Source of the DNA: Symbiodinium natans
Taxonomy: Eukaryota; Sar; Dinophyceae; Suessiales; Symbiodiniaceae
Length of the DNA stretch: 64,000 bases
NCBI GenBank assembly: GCA_905221605.1
Contig: CAJNDS010002745.1
Span: 358,501-422,500 of the forward strand
Direction of reading: 5' to 3'
Made by a program: the position numbers and the translations under genes. Position 1 is the stretch's first letter. The number at the start of each line of letters is the position of its first letter. The notes under the pieces are model-generated. The model searched no databases, was not told the DNA's origin, and saw only the letters and a list, made by a program, of their open reading frames with translations. Below, piece by piece: positions 30,000 to 39,785 of this stretch.

Positions 30000-30062
30000 G
30001 AGGTAGCAACATACACGCACGCGAGGACGGCCGACTCCTCCAAGCTGCTTCTGGGCTACTAA
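30000..30062 (-). pseudogene. duplicated exon, copy 2, with 4 nt insertion
   Basis: Same sequence as 29764-29822 but with an extra GCAC, which shifts the frame after VGRPRV. The duplication includes the neighbouring G-rich and telomeric sequence (period about 240 bp). Confidence 0.55.
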
Positions 30063-30173
30063 GGTTAGGGTTTAGGGTTTAGGGTTTAGGGTTTAGGGTT
30101 TAGGGTTTAGGGTTTAGGGTTTAGGGTTTAGGGTTTAGGGTTTAGGGTTTAGGGTTTAGGGTTTAGGGTTTAG
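30063..30173. repeat. perfect TTTAGGG array, about 16 units
   Basis: Uninterrupted. Confidence 0.97.
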
Positions 30174-30197
30174 GGCTGCGAGAAAAACCTGAATCCT

Positions 30198-30293
30198 GAA
30201 CCCGGCACAAGATTTCCAGGAGCAGCCTGCAAGATGCCATAGGCAGCGGCCTCCTGAAGCTTTGGTCTAAGGGAAGTTGCATGGTTCCCGAGT
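30198..30293 (-). CDS. unrecognised exon
   Basis: LGNHATSLRPKLQEAAAYGI, then LQAAPGNLVPG. Confidence 0.65.
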
Positions 30294-30452
30294 AGGGTTT
30301 AGGGTTTAGGGTTTAGGGTTTAGGGTTTAGGGTTTAGGGTTTAGGGTTTAGGGTTTAGGGTTCAGGGTTTAGGGTTTAGGGTTTAGGGTTTGGGGTTTGG
30401 GGTTTGGGGTTTGGGGTTTGGGGTTTAGGGTTTAGGGTTTCGGGTTTAGGGT
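30294..30452. repeat. TTTAGGG array with TTTGGGG block
   Basis: About 22 units; five consecutive TTTGGGG in the middle. Confidence 0.95.
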
Positions 30453-30744
30453 AGATACCTGAATTTGGTCCCTTACCTTCTTTAAAGGGCTTTGCAGTAT
30501 GGGCCCTTGGGTTTTATAGGGTATTTACGGGGTTCGCATTTAAGGGCCCATACTCAGGGACCATGCAACTATCCGAAACATACAAAAGTAGGGGCCTGCC
30601 ACCTACTGTCAGTAGGGGCCCCAAGTTATCAGTACGGTTATAAGGGCCCACCCCCCACCGCTCCTCACCCCCTACCCCGCCCCACGCCCCCAACCCCCCC
30701 CCCCACCCCACCACCGGCCCCTAGTTGGGGTTGATGGTAGGGGA

Positions 30745-30868
30745 CCCAAAAAAGGAACCTACTACTCGGGTGCAGGTTGTAAACCAGAAAATCGTGGCAA
30801 GGTTTTGCCAGCTTTGTTCTCTCATGGGCTTGAGAAGAGCTCTAGAAAACCCTAAGGTGCAGTAAGGT
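30745..30868 (-). CDS. unrecognised exon
   Basis: FSRALLKPMREQSWQNLATI, then FWFTTCTRVV. Confidence 0.65.
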
Positions 30869-31127
30869 GCAGTCCTCAAAAAATAAGGGGTGTAGGGGCC
30901 CACCGCGGGGTGACCCTAAACCCTGAAGCCTACAACCCCTAAACCCTAAGGCCCTAATCCCGAAGCCCTAAACCCTAAACCCTAAAAACCCAAAACCCCA
31001 AACCCCAAACCCCAAACCCCTAACCTTAGCTTAAAGTTTGGGGTTTCGGAGGGAGTTCTAGGCTTATCTATGCTTAACCCTAAACCCTAAACCTAAACCC
31101 TAAACCCTAAACCCTAAACCCTTAAGC

Positions 31128-31213
31128 GATCAGGCGTCCGGGCTGTCCTCTGGTTGCCCCTGTGCGGTCACGGCATCGATGCCTCGCCACAGGAGGCGGG
31201 TGTTCAATAGGTA
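31128..31213 (-). CDS. exon, possibly terminal
   Basis: YLLNTRLLWRGIDAVTAQGQ, then PEDSPDA and TGA at about 31128. Confidence 0.6.
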
Positions 31214-31299
31214 GTGGGTTTAGGGTTTAGGGTTTAGGGTTTTGGGCGTAGGGTTAGGATTTAGGGTTTAGGGGTCAGGGTTTAGGGGTCAGGGTTTAG

Positions 31300-31405
31300 G
31301 GTTCTTCCACAAGGTTGCGATGCACAAGTTACACCAAACCAAACCCTGTGCCTGCTGGCAAATTCGTTCCCAGCGAGTAGATGCTCGCATGGGCGCTCCT
31401 AAACG
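31300..31405 (-). CDS. probable exon, two open frames
   Basis: SAHASIYSLGTNLPAGTGFG or GAPMRASTRWERICQQAQGL. Confidence 0.45.
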
Positions 31406-31559
31406 CTACACCCTAAGACCTGCCTGGGCGATGTTAACCATATAAGAAGAATGCGACATGACCCAAACCCATGCCCCTTGACCTGTGAAGGGAGAATAGA
31501 AGGAAGGATTTTATCATACTCCTTAGTTTCCTTTAAGGGGCATGCTTCCAGGGCTATGT

Positions 31560-31630
31560 TAAACCCTAAACCCTAAACCCTAAACCCTAAACCCTAAACC
31601 CTAAACCCTAAACCCTAGACCCTAAACCTG
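31560..31630. repeat. CCCTAAA array
   Basis: About nine units adjoining an inverted-repeat element at 31465-31555. Confidence 0.95.
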
Positions 31631-31799
31631 CCCAAGGGGTATGTTAATTTGTTCAAACAGACCTGTGGCTTGGCTGGGGCTTAGGGTTTAGGGTTTATAG
31701 GGTCTAGGGTTTAGGGCTTATAGGGTCTAGGGTTTAGGGTTTAGGGTTTAGGGTTGAGGGTTTAGGGTTTAGGGTCATGATATCAGCGGTCTATACAAA

Positions 31800-31945
31800 C
31801 CTAGACCCAAGAGTATCCTAGGAACAACAATGGGTACCCTTGTGGATTAAAAGGGCCTTTTTTCGAGAACCAGATACCCCCCCCCCCCCCCCCAAGACAA
31901 AAAAAGGAATGAGGGCCTACGCTGGATCCTAGAAACTTCACTCGC
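31800..31945. mobile_element. family N element with C tract
   Basis: CCTAGACCCAAGAGTATCCT at the left, GGGCCTACGCTGGATCCTAG at the right; C17 in the loop. Confidence 0.55.
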
Positions 31946-32029
31946 TTTGTCATCCGGCAGCCCGTAGTTTCAAGAGGGTTTAGGGTTTATATAGGGTTTA
32001 GGTTTAGGGTTTATGGTTTAGGGTTTAGG

Positions 32030-32068
32030 GCCACATCCGAGCTCAGATACCGTTGCACCCACGAACCT
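32030..32068 (-). CDS. short exon
   Basis: VSGSWVQRYLSSDVA, starting after a CTCAG acceptor. Confidence 0.45.
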
Positions 32069-32206
32069 GAGACTAAACCCTCAACGCGACAACGCTCAAC
32101 CCTAAACACGAGCACCCCAAACCCTAGAAACAGTAGAAACCCTAGAAACCCTAGAAACCCTAGAAACCCGAAACCCTAGAAACCCTAGAAACCCCAAAGC
32201 CTAAAC

Positions 32207-32288
32207 TACTTGTGCAGTCCCAGCTGCACTCTGCAAAGTGCTGCACGCAATCCGCGTGCTCTCCCCTGCGCCAGGCCTGATTCAGGGT
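32207..32288 (-). CDS. Cys-rich exon
   Basis: NQAWRRGEHADCVQHFAECS, then WDCTS. Confidence 0.6.
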
Positions 32289-32397
32289 GTTTAGGGTTTA
32301 GGGTTAAGGTTTAGGGTTTAGGGTTTAGGGTTTAGGGTTGAGGGTTGAGGGTTTAGGGTTTAGGGTTTACGGTTTGGGGTTTGGGGTTTAGGGTTTA

Positions 32398-32440
32398 GGG
32401 TGTGGCGTGCCAGAAGCCGATCCAGGGTTGCAAGGGCTTA
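32398..32440 (-). CDS. short exon
   Basis: KPLQPWIGFWHATP. Confidence 0.4.
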
Positions 32441-32574
32441 GGTTCATGGGTAGTTTTAAGTAGGGTTATCTGTATGGTAACTATCCTGCAGGGTTTAGGG
32501 TTTAGGGTTTAGGGTTTAGGGTTTAGGGTTTAGGGTTTAGGGCTTAGGGCTTAGGGTTTAGGGTTTAGGGTTTA

Positions 32575-32702
32575 GGGTACTTATTAACCACTTATGACTG
32601 TACTTACAACTGTACTTGGAACCATATTAGGGCGCTTAAAGGGGCTTATAAGTGGGTGATAAGTACTGTTCTAATTGGTTGATGGATACCATGAGCCTCC
32701 AA
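32575..32702. mobile_element. family C element
   Basis: GTACTTATTAACCACTTATG inverted against GGTTGATGGATACCATGAGC. Confidence 0.65.
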
Positions 32703-32796
32703 GTAAGGCTCCATGGACCCTCCTGCAAAAGGACTGGTACCTCCCAAGGGGGGTTCTGGAGTCTCAATTCCTGGGGTTTTGAGGGCCCAAGAGCCT
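32700..32796. mobile_element. block K, 95 bp
   Basis: CTCCATGGACCCTCCTGCAA ... GGGCCCAAGAGCCTTAGGG. About 90% identical to 41696-41788. It lies directly after a family C end here, but before one there. Confidence 0.65.
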
Positions 32797-32974
32797 TAGG
32801 GATAGGTATGACCCTACTTCGGGTACTTCGAACTCTGTTTTGGGTTCCGGGCTCAGGGTTTCGAATTCTTGGCGTTTAGGGCATACTGTAGGTTTCGAAT
32901 ATGGTGTGCTATTTTTAAGGGTTCTGTAGATTGTGTAGAAATTGTATAGGGTTGGGCGGGGGGGGGGGTGGGGG

Positions 32975-33023
32975 AGGTTCGATTTTGGACGACGCCATTT
33001 GCTGTTGCTCCCCAAACACTGTC
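32975..33023 (-). CDS. short exon
   Basis: DSVWGATANGVVQNRTSP. Confidence 0.5.
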
Positions 33024-33309
33024 TTTGGGTTGGGGGCTAAGGGCAAGGCTTGGGGTGTGGGGTTAGGGCTTAGGGTTTAGGGTTTAGGGTTTAGGGTTTA
33101 GGGTTTAGGGTTTAGGGTTTAGGGTTTAGGGTTTAGGGTCTTAGTTGCCCAATACCTTGGCCCAAAAAAGTTTGAACTTTTCTTATAGTAGGGGTTGAGT
33201 ATACCCAACAAGTATAAAAGTTCCCCTATTGGGCTCCGAAGGGTTTAGGGCTGCTCACGACTCAGAGCTGTTTAGAGTTTAATGTTTAGGGTTGTCTAGG
33301 GTGTAGAGT

Positions 33310-33462
33310 TTACGGTTTCATGTGATTTCGGACTTAGGATGTTGGAATGTTCACCCTTAGACTACAGTACTTTATTAGGGGTTATAGTACCCCCGATTCG
33401 AATCCCTGTTAAGGACTGTGAGTATAAGGGGGAACATCCCAACCTAGGATACTTCGAATGCT
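33310..33462. mobile_element. inverted-repeat element
   Basis: TTGGAATGTTCACCCTTA pairs with TAAGGGGGAACATCCCAA. Confidence 0.55.
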
Positions 33463-33581
33463 TCTTGGGGTTTATGCAGATTTAGGGTTTAGGGTTTAGG
33501 GTTTAGGGCTTAGGGCTTAGGGTTTAGGGCTTAGGGCTTAGGGCTTAGGGTTTAGGGTTTAGGGTTTAGGGCTAGGGTTTA

Positions 33582-33680
33582 GGGCCCCGGCCGAGTCTGC
33601 GGCAACAGTGGCTGCCAACGCAGCCAAGAGTGGCCGGGCCATGTGGTGCTCACGGAATCTAGCCCCGCTCTTCCAGCCTA
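33582..33680 (-). CDS. unrecognised exon
   Basis: WKSGARFREHHMARPLLAAL, then AATVAADSAGA. Confidence 0.65.
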
Positions 33681-33897
33681 AACCTCTTTGCGTAGTAAAG
33701 GACTTAGGGTTAGGGTTTAGGGTTCAGGATTTAAGGTTTAGGGTTTGGAGCTTGGGGCTTGGGGTTTGGGGTTTGGGTTGAGGGTTTAGGGCCTGTAGGG
33801 TCGTCTACTATTTGGCGAAATTTCCCACCTTAGGACCCTTATAGCCCTGCTTACAACTTGGGGGCCGCTACTTGCAAGGCCCTGCATCTTAACTACT

Positions 33898-33977
33898 ATT
33901 CGCTTGTCTTGAAATTCTTGGGGAGTTCTTCAGCAGATAGATCGTCTATGTCAGGCCACACAGCTAGGTAGGTGGCT
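33898..33977 (-). CDS. unrecognised exon, stop at end
   Basis: TYLAVWPDIDDLSAEELPKN, then FKTSE and TAG. Confidence 0.65.
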
Positions 33978-34119
33978 GGGTTTAGGGTTTGGGTCTAGGG
34001 TTAGGGTTCTTTAGGACTGAGGGTTTGGGGGGAATTTCGGTTCTGAATTTCTTGTTGGGGGAAAGGTTTAGGGTTTAGGGCTTAGGGCTTAGGGTTTAGG
34101 GTTTAGGGCTTAGGGTCTA

Positions 34120-34162
34120 GGGTTGGTCAACTCTTGCCGAAAAGGGCCAACAACAGCAGGCT
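34120..34162 (-). CDS. short hydrophobic exon
   Basis: ASLGSLLLLALFGKS, then TGA. Confidence 0.4.
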
Positions 34163-34177
34163 ACCTAAACTCGCAAC

Positions 34178-34275
34178 CCCCAACTTGGCAGCCCTTTTGG
34201 CTTGGTAAGTGGGGTTAGTAAGGTGTCTCTAGGGGATACAAAGTAGACGTACGAAGTCAAAAAGGCTTCCAAGCA
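34178..34275. mobile_element. family J element
   Basis: CTTGGCAGCCCTTTTGGCTT and inverted GAAGTCAAAAAGGCTTCCAAG. No telomeric insert. Confidence 0.6.
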
Positions 34276-34276
34276 G

Positions 34277-34325
34277 CCATTTGAATCCAGCAGGCGGCGA
34301 GCTTGACACGCTCAAGAGAACATCA
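34277..34325 (-). CDS. short exon after family J
   Basis: ERVKLAACWIQMAAWK, running into the family J end. Confidence 0.45.
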
Positions 34326-34664
34326 GATCTTCGAAGGTTGTGGCTTGTGGGGTCTTTGGCTCACCTGCTAAACCCTAACCCCTAATTAAGCCCTCAACCC
34401 TAAACTTTATAAAGGCCGATGGCCTGTTTATCTGTTGCCCTTATACCTGAGTACAGCCCCTAGATACCCAAATAAGAACCCCGAATATAATTCCCCTATA
34501 AATGCGTATACAACAGAGACCACCAACCCATACAACCTGAACCCTAAACCCTCAACCCTAAGCCCTAAGCCCTAAACCCTAAACCGTAAACCCTAGACCC
34601 TAGACCCTAAACCCTAAATTCTTCCATTTAAGGGTACTATAGGGATTATAATTTTTTGGGAAGG

Positions 34665-34775
34665 GGAGGCTGGGGGTGGGAGGGAGGAGGTCCTTGGAAG
34701 ATAATCCTCTGTCCCAAGGGCCCGGGGCTTGAGGGTTACAGGCCTGGCAAGCCCTGGAACCCAACCGCAGCACTC
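34665..34775 (-). CDS. probable exon
   Basis: RACQACNPQAPGPWDRGLSS, then KDLLPPTPS. Confidence 0.4.
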
Positions 34776-34929
34776 GCCCCCAAAACCCCAAAACCCAAAA
34801 CCCTAAACTCCTAAACCCCTAAACCCCTAAACCCTCAACCCCTTAACCCCTAAACCCCAGACCCTTAACCCCTCAACCCTAAACCCTCATCCCCTAAACC
34901 CTCAACCCCTCAACCCTGAGCCCCTAAAA

Positions 34930-34990
34930 ACTCTGTCTGGCCGCACCGATCTTCCTGCACCTCCTTGTTCCCCTGCCGCCATGCTGTTTA
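34930..34990 (-). CDS. exon, possible start
   Basis: Frame WRQGNKEVQEDRCGQTE, or from ATG at about 34983, MAAGEQGGAGRSVRPDR. Confidence 0.45.
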
Positions 34991-35076
34991 GGGCTCAGGG
35001 CTCGTCGGCTGCCGGCTGACTTTTCCGGCGTTTGGGGTCTAGGGGGTGGAGTTTAGGGTTTAGGGTACTTACCTCT

Positions 35077-35112
35077 GGCTTGCGAGGAGGAGCCCCCTGG
35101 TTCTATAGGTAG
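35077..35112 (-). CDS. micro-exon with strong donor
   Basis: EPGGSSSQAR ending CCAGAG^GTAAGTACC, the best GT donor in the window. Confidence 0.5.
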
Positions 35113-35225
35113 GGTTTTAGGTGCCCCAAAGTAGGTTAGACATCTTTCCGTTTTGGTTATAACGCTACTCAAGGAGTCATTGAATGTTCTCCCAACTAGT
35201 CCGAAACTCTACACCCTAAACCCTA

Positions 35226-35320
35226 ACCCCTCAGGACTTTGGGGATGTTGGACAGCAACGACTGCCACTCGAGGCTTCGACGTTGGGCGCGAGCCAAATT
35301 CGAGGTTTCAGGGCGTAGGG
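35226..35320 (-). CDS. unrecognised exon
   Basis: ETSNLARAQRRSLEWQSLLS, then NIPKVLR. Confidence 0.65.
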
Positions 35321-35351
35321 TTTGATTTAGGGTTCAGGGCTTACCCTATCA

Positions 35352-35455
35352 TATAAGGGTCCATGCACCCCAACAGGGAAGGCCTTCAAGTACTTCCTTC
35401 CTATACAAGGACTTTGGGGCCCAAGTATAGAAACATTGAGGTACATGGACCCTTA
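35352..35455. mobile_element. family P element
   Basis: AAGGGTCCATGCACC and GGTACATGGACCCTTAGGG ends. No telomeric insert. Confidence 0.65.
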
Positions 35456-35582
35456 GGGTTAGGGCAACAAAATAGGCAACCCTAAACCCTAAACCGTAAG
35501 GCCCAAACCCTAAACCCTTTTTTCATGTTCCAAGCCCTAACACCCGAAACCCGAAAACCGAAATGCCAAAAATGATGAATTT

Positions 35583-35640
35583 ACGCGACAGACCTTCAGG
35601 CAAGTTCAACCCTCCATCTTGGAACCTCGGGCTATATGCC
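35583..35640 (-). CDS. unrecognised exon
   Basis: MAYSPRFQDGGLNLPEGLSR. Confidence 0.5.
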
Positions 35641-35814
35641 ATGGGGCACATTGCAAACCCTAAATCCTGAACCCAAACCCTAAGCCCTAAACCCTTAACT
35701 CGAAACCCTAAACCCTAGGCCCTAAGCCCCAAACCCCAAACCCTAAGCACTAAACCCTAAACCCTAAAACCTAAACCCGAAACCCGAAACCCGAAACCCG
35801 AAAGCGAGTTTCAA

Positions 35815-35880
35815 GTCAAAGGGCCTGCCACGAAGCAGCTGCTGCCATGAGGGCCAATCTTCGCTCAATCGCTTTGTTGA
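35815..35880 (-). CDS. helical exon
   Basis: LNKAIERRLALMAAAASWQA. Confidence 0.6.
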
Positions 35881-36014
35881 GGGTTTAGGGTTTAGGGTTT
35901 AGGGTTTAGGGTTTGGGGTTTAGGGTTTAGGGGGGGATTTCATAGATCAGGCGTGGTTCTTAGTAAGGAATGAAAGAATTGAGAGAATGAGCGACCCTAT
36001 GATATCCGCTGGAC

Positions 36015-36019
36015 GGAAC

Positions 36020-36053
<34 letters not shown>

Positions 36054-36228
36054 ATAGGCGTATAGGTATACCTGATTCCCTCCCCACTAAGAAGCAGCAG
36101 GTGTCGTGGTAAGGATTTGTTGCATGCGCAAAGGTCAGCTGTTCGACTTGGAGATTGTATTTCAAATTGTGTGAATTCTGGGGTGTTGAGAAAACATGTA
36201 TGATTATGCTTATATCTTTGCATATGAT

Positions 36229-36264
<36 letters not shown>

Positions 36265-36305
36265 TACGTATCTCTATATATATGTATGTATATATATATA
36301 TATAT
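36015..36305. repeat. (TA)n/(ATAC)n microsatellites flanking an exon
   Basis: 36020-36055 and 36225-36305. The Tyr/Ile ORFs here are artefacts. Confidence 0.95.
36070..36180 (-). CDS. unrecognised exon between microsatellites
   Basis: LKYNLQVEQLTFAHATNPYH, then DTCCFLVGRESGIP. Confidence 0.55.
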
Positions 36306-36309
36306 GATC

Positions 36310-36395
36310 TGCCAGGCATCACAACCATCGTCTGACCCATCGGCCGCACTTCTCCCAGCGAACATGCCACACGGCGAAGGTGCACTGCAATTGCA
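36310..36395 (-). CDS. probable exon, strand uncertain
   Basis: Minus HLRRVACSLGEVRPMGQTMV; plus ASQPSSDPSAALLPANMPHG is also open. Confidence 0.35.
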
Positions 36396-36519
36396 ACACA
36401 GCAGCTCCTAAGTCAAACATTCACGTGAAACAAGACCGACAAGCAGTGTTCACAAGCACACTTCAAAAGATCATGGGGGGAACAAAAGGCTGGAACCTGT
36501 GCTAAGCTACGGGTTCGGG

Positions 36520-36645
36520 TGTAGGGTTTAAGGTTTAGGGTTAGGGTTAGGGTTTAGGGTGTAGGGTTTAGGGTTAGGGTTTGGGGTTTAGGGTTTAGGG
36601 TTTCGGGTATAGGGTTTATAGGTTTAGGGTTTAGGGTTTAGGGCG
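36520..36645. repeat. telomeric array
   Basis: TTTAGGG with TTAGGG hexamers and GTAGGG variants. Confidence 0.9.
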
Positions 36646-36748
36646 TCGACCGGGCCTGCCCACTTGCTTCTCTTGCCCTAGAGCCGCTTTTGGCGCTTGC
36701 GGCCCCCGTCTGCGCCTGGAGGACCTGCTGCGGAGGGTATGGAACTTG
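36645..36748 (-). CDS. low-complexity exon
   Basis: PYPPQQVLQAQTGAASAKSG, then SRAREASGQARSTP. Pro/Gln then Ala/Ser/Arg: likely disordered. Confidence 0.55.
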
Positions 36749-36904
36749 CGGTTTAAGGTTTTGGGGTTTCTAGGGTTAGGGTTTAGGGTTTATAGGGTTT
36801 AGGGTTTAGGGTTTAGGGTTTAGGGTTTTAGGGTTTAAGGTTTAGGGTTTAGGGTTTATAGGGTTTAGGGTTTATAGGGTTTAGGGCTAGGGTATAGGGT
36901 TTAG

Positions 36905-37060
36905 GGTGGCTTCTTAGTTTGCGTAGGGTGCCAGACCTAGAGCGCAAGCCTGAAAGCCGCTGCATCATGAGAAACGATGCACCAAGTCTGCCATATGTGA
37001 TTGCACTCAACTCGTGCAGACTCTTCTCCTGGTCGATAGCCTGAAGCATGAAATCTGACG
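36905..37060 (-). CDS. unrecognised exon
   Basis: MLQAIDQEKSLHELSAITYG, then RLGASFLMMQRLSGLRSRSG. 46 codons before repeats. ATG at about 37049. Confidence 0.7.
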
Positions 37061-37094
37061 TCTAGAGAGCCACACCTCTGATTCGCGTTTTCTT

Positions 37095-37245
37095 GCAACG
37101 CTACGGAATTCACCTCGTGATCGGGGTTCCATCACCACCAAGAATCCTTGCCGGCGTTCTTTTTTTGATGCACCTACTCAATCCTATTGTCTTCCGCGTC
37201 CTTGTCAACTTGCCGGCACTTCATCTTTACAACGCGGCTTTAGGG
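37095..37245 (+). CDS. possible hydrophobic plus-strand frame
   Basis: ATPLIRVFLQRYGIHLVIGV, then a membrane-like LMHLLNPIVFRVLVNLPALH. The minus frame VVKMKCRQVDKDAEDNRIE competes and fits the neighbours better. Confidence 0.3.
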
Positions 37246-37269
37246 TTTAGGGTTTAGGGTTAGCTATGC

Positions 37270-37338
37270 ACGTTTCGCAGCAAGCTCCATGTGAAGCGCA
37301 CACGTGGCCTCCGGCATCGATGATGATATCTTTTCTTG
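37270..37338 (-). CDS. Cys/His-rich exon
   Basis: IIIDAGGHVCASHGACCETC. Metal-binding is possible. Confidence 0.6.
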
Positions 37339-37449
37339 GGGACCTAATGAACCCAAAGCGGGTTTATGTTCACATGCCTTATAACAAGAATTTTAGTAGT
37401 ATAAGGTAAATGACCCCACATTTTTTTCGGGTTCTCATTGGGTCCCCAA

Positions 37450-37588
37450 GGGGCATTGTAACGTGCACTTGCTGCCGCAACATATGCGTGCAGTGAGATG
37501 GTGGCAAACATGGTCACTGCAATGCCCAAGATGTTTGCTGAAGAGGGATAAAGCTGCGCACGACGGTTCCAGGTTCATGATTAGATCA
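37450..37588 (-). CDS. exon with transmembrane helix
   Basis: NRRAQLYPSSANILGIAVTM, then FATISLHAYVAAASARYNAP. A 22-residue hydrophobic segment follows positive residues. Confidence 0.6.
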
Positions 37589-37617
37589 TGCGTGCAAGAA
37601 ATACGCAAGGCATGCAC

Positions 37618-37710
37618 ACCAGGATGGGCTATTCGGCCTTATAATTCCTATAATCAACCTTATAAAAGGGCCTTTTTAAGGGGTTATAGGGTTATAATAG
37701 CCCGTCCTGG
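37618..37710. mobile_element. short palindromic intron-like element
   Basis: CAGGATGGGCTATT and AATAGCCCGTCCTG ends, with GGCCTTATAA..AAAGGGCC inside. Confidence 0.6.
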
Positions 37711-37752
37711 CAGGGTGGTCCACGAATCTAAGGCCATGTTTGGGGTAAACAC
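37700..37752 (-). CDS. short exon
   Basis: PKHGLRFVDHPARTG. Confidence 0.45.
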
Positions 37753-37909
37753 CCATGGGTAGGTCTCTAATTTCTGAGGACCATGAGGGCGCTATGTTCT
37801 TACGTGAACCAAAAAAGAAGGTACCCAAAAGACTCTAAGTTGGAGAACCACCCGTGTGCTAGATGCAAACCCTTTATATAACACTTGCACCTCTCAACCC
37901 CCTGCCACA

Positions 37910-38118
37910 AGCGCGGACAAACACGCGCACGCACGCGCACACGTACACTCACATGCACGCACTCACGCACCCCACGCGTGCCTCCCACCCCCACCCACAC
38001 ACACATATACGAAACACACGGAAACACGATGAAAACACGTTGGAAACACTTTGGAAACACTGTGGGAACGCACTGGAAACACACCGGAAACATGCTGGAA
38101 ACACATGAAAAGAATTCC

Positions 38119-38149
<31 letters not shown>

Positions 38150-38325
38150 AATATGCATACGCATATGCATATGCATATGCATATGCATATGCATATACAT
38201 ATACGTATACATATACATATACATATACATATGCATGTACACATACATATACATGTACACATACACATACGTATACATATATATATATATACATATATAT
38301 ATATACATATATATATATATGTTTG
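37910..38325. repeat. microsatellite block
   Basis: CACACG-rich at 37915-38010; about seven 12-13 bp GGAAACAC-type units at 38018-38108; (CATATA/GCATAT)n at 38118-38320. Confidence 0.95.
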
Positions 38326-38499
38326 TGCACATATATCAGGAGTATGTGCATGTATTTGTGTGTACTCGTCTATTTCGAGCCTAAAGAGCCCTGAACCCCT
38401 GACCACCCTAAACCTTGAACCAACTAAAGGCCTGCAAGCCTTTGCATTTAGGGCTTAGGGTTTAGGGGGCCAGTCTTTCAGATGAGAAACGTACCGTTA

Positions 38500-38668
38500 A
38501 AAGAAGTCCGGGCCTAAACCCGTAAAGGGAATAGGGCGGTTTGGCGCCTGAGACGGCATGTGGTGGGAAACGGTTGCTGCATGGTCCTCGACCATCACGC
38601 CATACTGCACGCCGCACACGACGACACCCTCCAAGCTATAGTTCTTGCGAAACACTACAAACTATCTC
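38500..38668 (-). CDS. unrecognised exon
   Basis: VFRKNYSLEGVVVCGVQYGV, then MVEDHAATVSHHMPSQAPNR. Opens right after a stop; a plus frame of similar length competes. Confidence 0.6.
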
Positions 38669-38819
38669 ATCGCCATTCTACCTAACAAAGCCTCACGCAC
38701 CGAAAAGCCAAGCCCGAAATACTGGTAGCAGGGTATGACCTGGCTTCCCATCCTTGTTAGGGTTTAGGCTTTTGAGGTGTTGTGTTCACTGGTGGGCTTG
38801 AGTTTGGGATTAGGGTTTA

Positions 38820-38925
38820 CACCAGCGTGGCATATTGGACGCGGCAGCATATTGGACGAGGCAGCTTAATATGTGGAGGAAGATACCAACAGCTAAGAGA
38901 CTGGCCTGCGCTTGCGTGGCCCACC
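38820..38925 (-). CDS. unrecognised exon
   Basis: HASAGQSLSCWYLPPHIKLP, then RPICCRVQYATLV and a stop. Confidence 0.55.
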
Positions 38926-39189
38926 CTAAACCCCAAACCCCAAACCCTCGGATTTTGGGCTTTCGCCCTGAATGCCCACTCTAAGGACTGTGGGTTTGGC
39001 TGATTTGACCGCTCGCTAGCCTACGCTGACAAGAGCGGGCCTGCCACGGGCGGGAATTCCAGGAGCCCTAAACCCTAAACCCTAAACCCTGAACCCTGAA
39101 TCCTAAACCCTAAACCCTAAAGCCTAAACCCCAAACCCCAAACCCCAAATCCCTCAATCCCTAAATCCCTGAATCCCTGAAGCCCAAGC

Positions 39190-39258
39190 CTGTGGGATCG
39201 ATGCTCTTCGATGGTCTCCTGTGCCTTCCGCGCAACCGGCCCGGAAACTTCGGGAGTT
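39190..39258 (-). CDS. helical exon
   Basis: PEVSGPVARKAQETIEEHRS. Confidence 0.6.
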
Positions 39259-39264
39259 TGGGGG

Positions 39265-39360
39265 TGTTTTAGGCTTAGGGTTTAGGGTTTAGGGTTTAGG
39301 GTTAAGGGTTTAGGGTTTAGGGTTTAGGGTTTAGGGTGAATTTGAATTTAGGTTCTTTTT
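39265..39360. repeat. TTTAGGG array
   Basis: About ten units with one inserted A. Confidence 0.95.
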
Positions 39361-39519
39361 TCGGGTTTAGGGTTACCTCGGATTTAGGTTTCAGGTTTAT
39401 AGCGTTTAGGGCTTATAGCAAGGAGGGCATAGAATACCGACCCCCCGGAGTCCGTTGAAGGGTTCCGGCTTATAGGATTAGGGTTTAGGGGTTTAGAGGG
39501 TATAGGGCTTAAGGGTTAG

Positions 39520-39785
39520 GGCTTTTAGGGTTCATAGGGTTTATAGGGTTTATAGGGTTTACAGGGTTTATAGGGTTCATAGGGTTCATAGGGTTTATAG
39601 GGTTTATATGGGCTTTCAGGGTTTACAGGGTTGACAGGGTTTGTAGGGCTTACAGGGTTTACAGGGCTGTAGAGCTCAGAGGGTTTATAGGGCTCAGAGG
39701 GTTCATATAGGTTTCATAGGGTTGAGCTTACAGGGCTTAAAGGCCTTACAGGGTTTACAGGGCTTATAGGGCTTAGGGTTTAGAG
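39520..39785. repeat. nonamer array TTTATAGGG/TTTACAGGG
   Basis: About 28 degenerate 9 bp units, a telomere-derived variant with a different period. No exon between 39270 and 40130. Confidence 0.85.

Noticed and set aside
35947-38458. Tyrosine/isoleucine and histidine/threonine ORFs
   Set aside because: Translations of TA, CATATA and CACG microsatellites; only the exon-like pieces beside them were kept.
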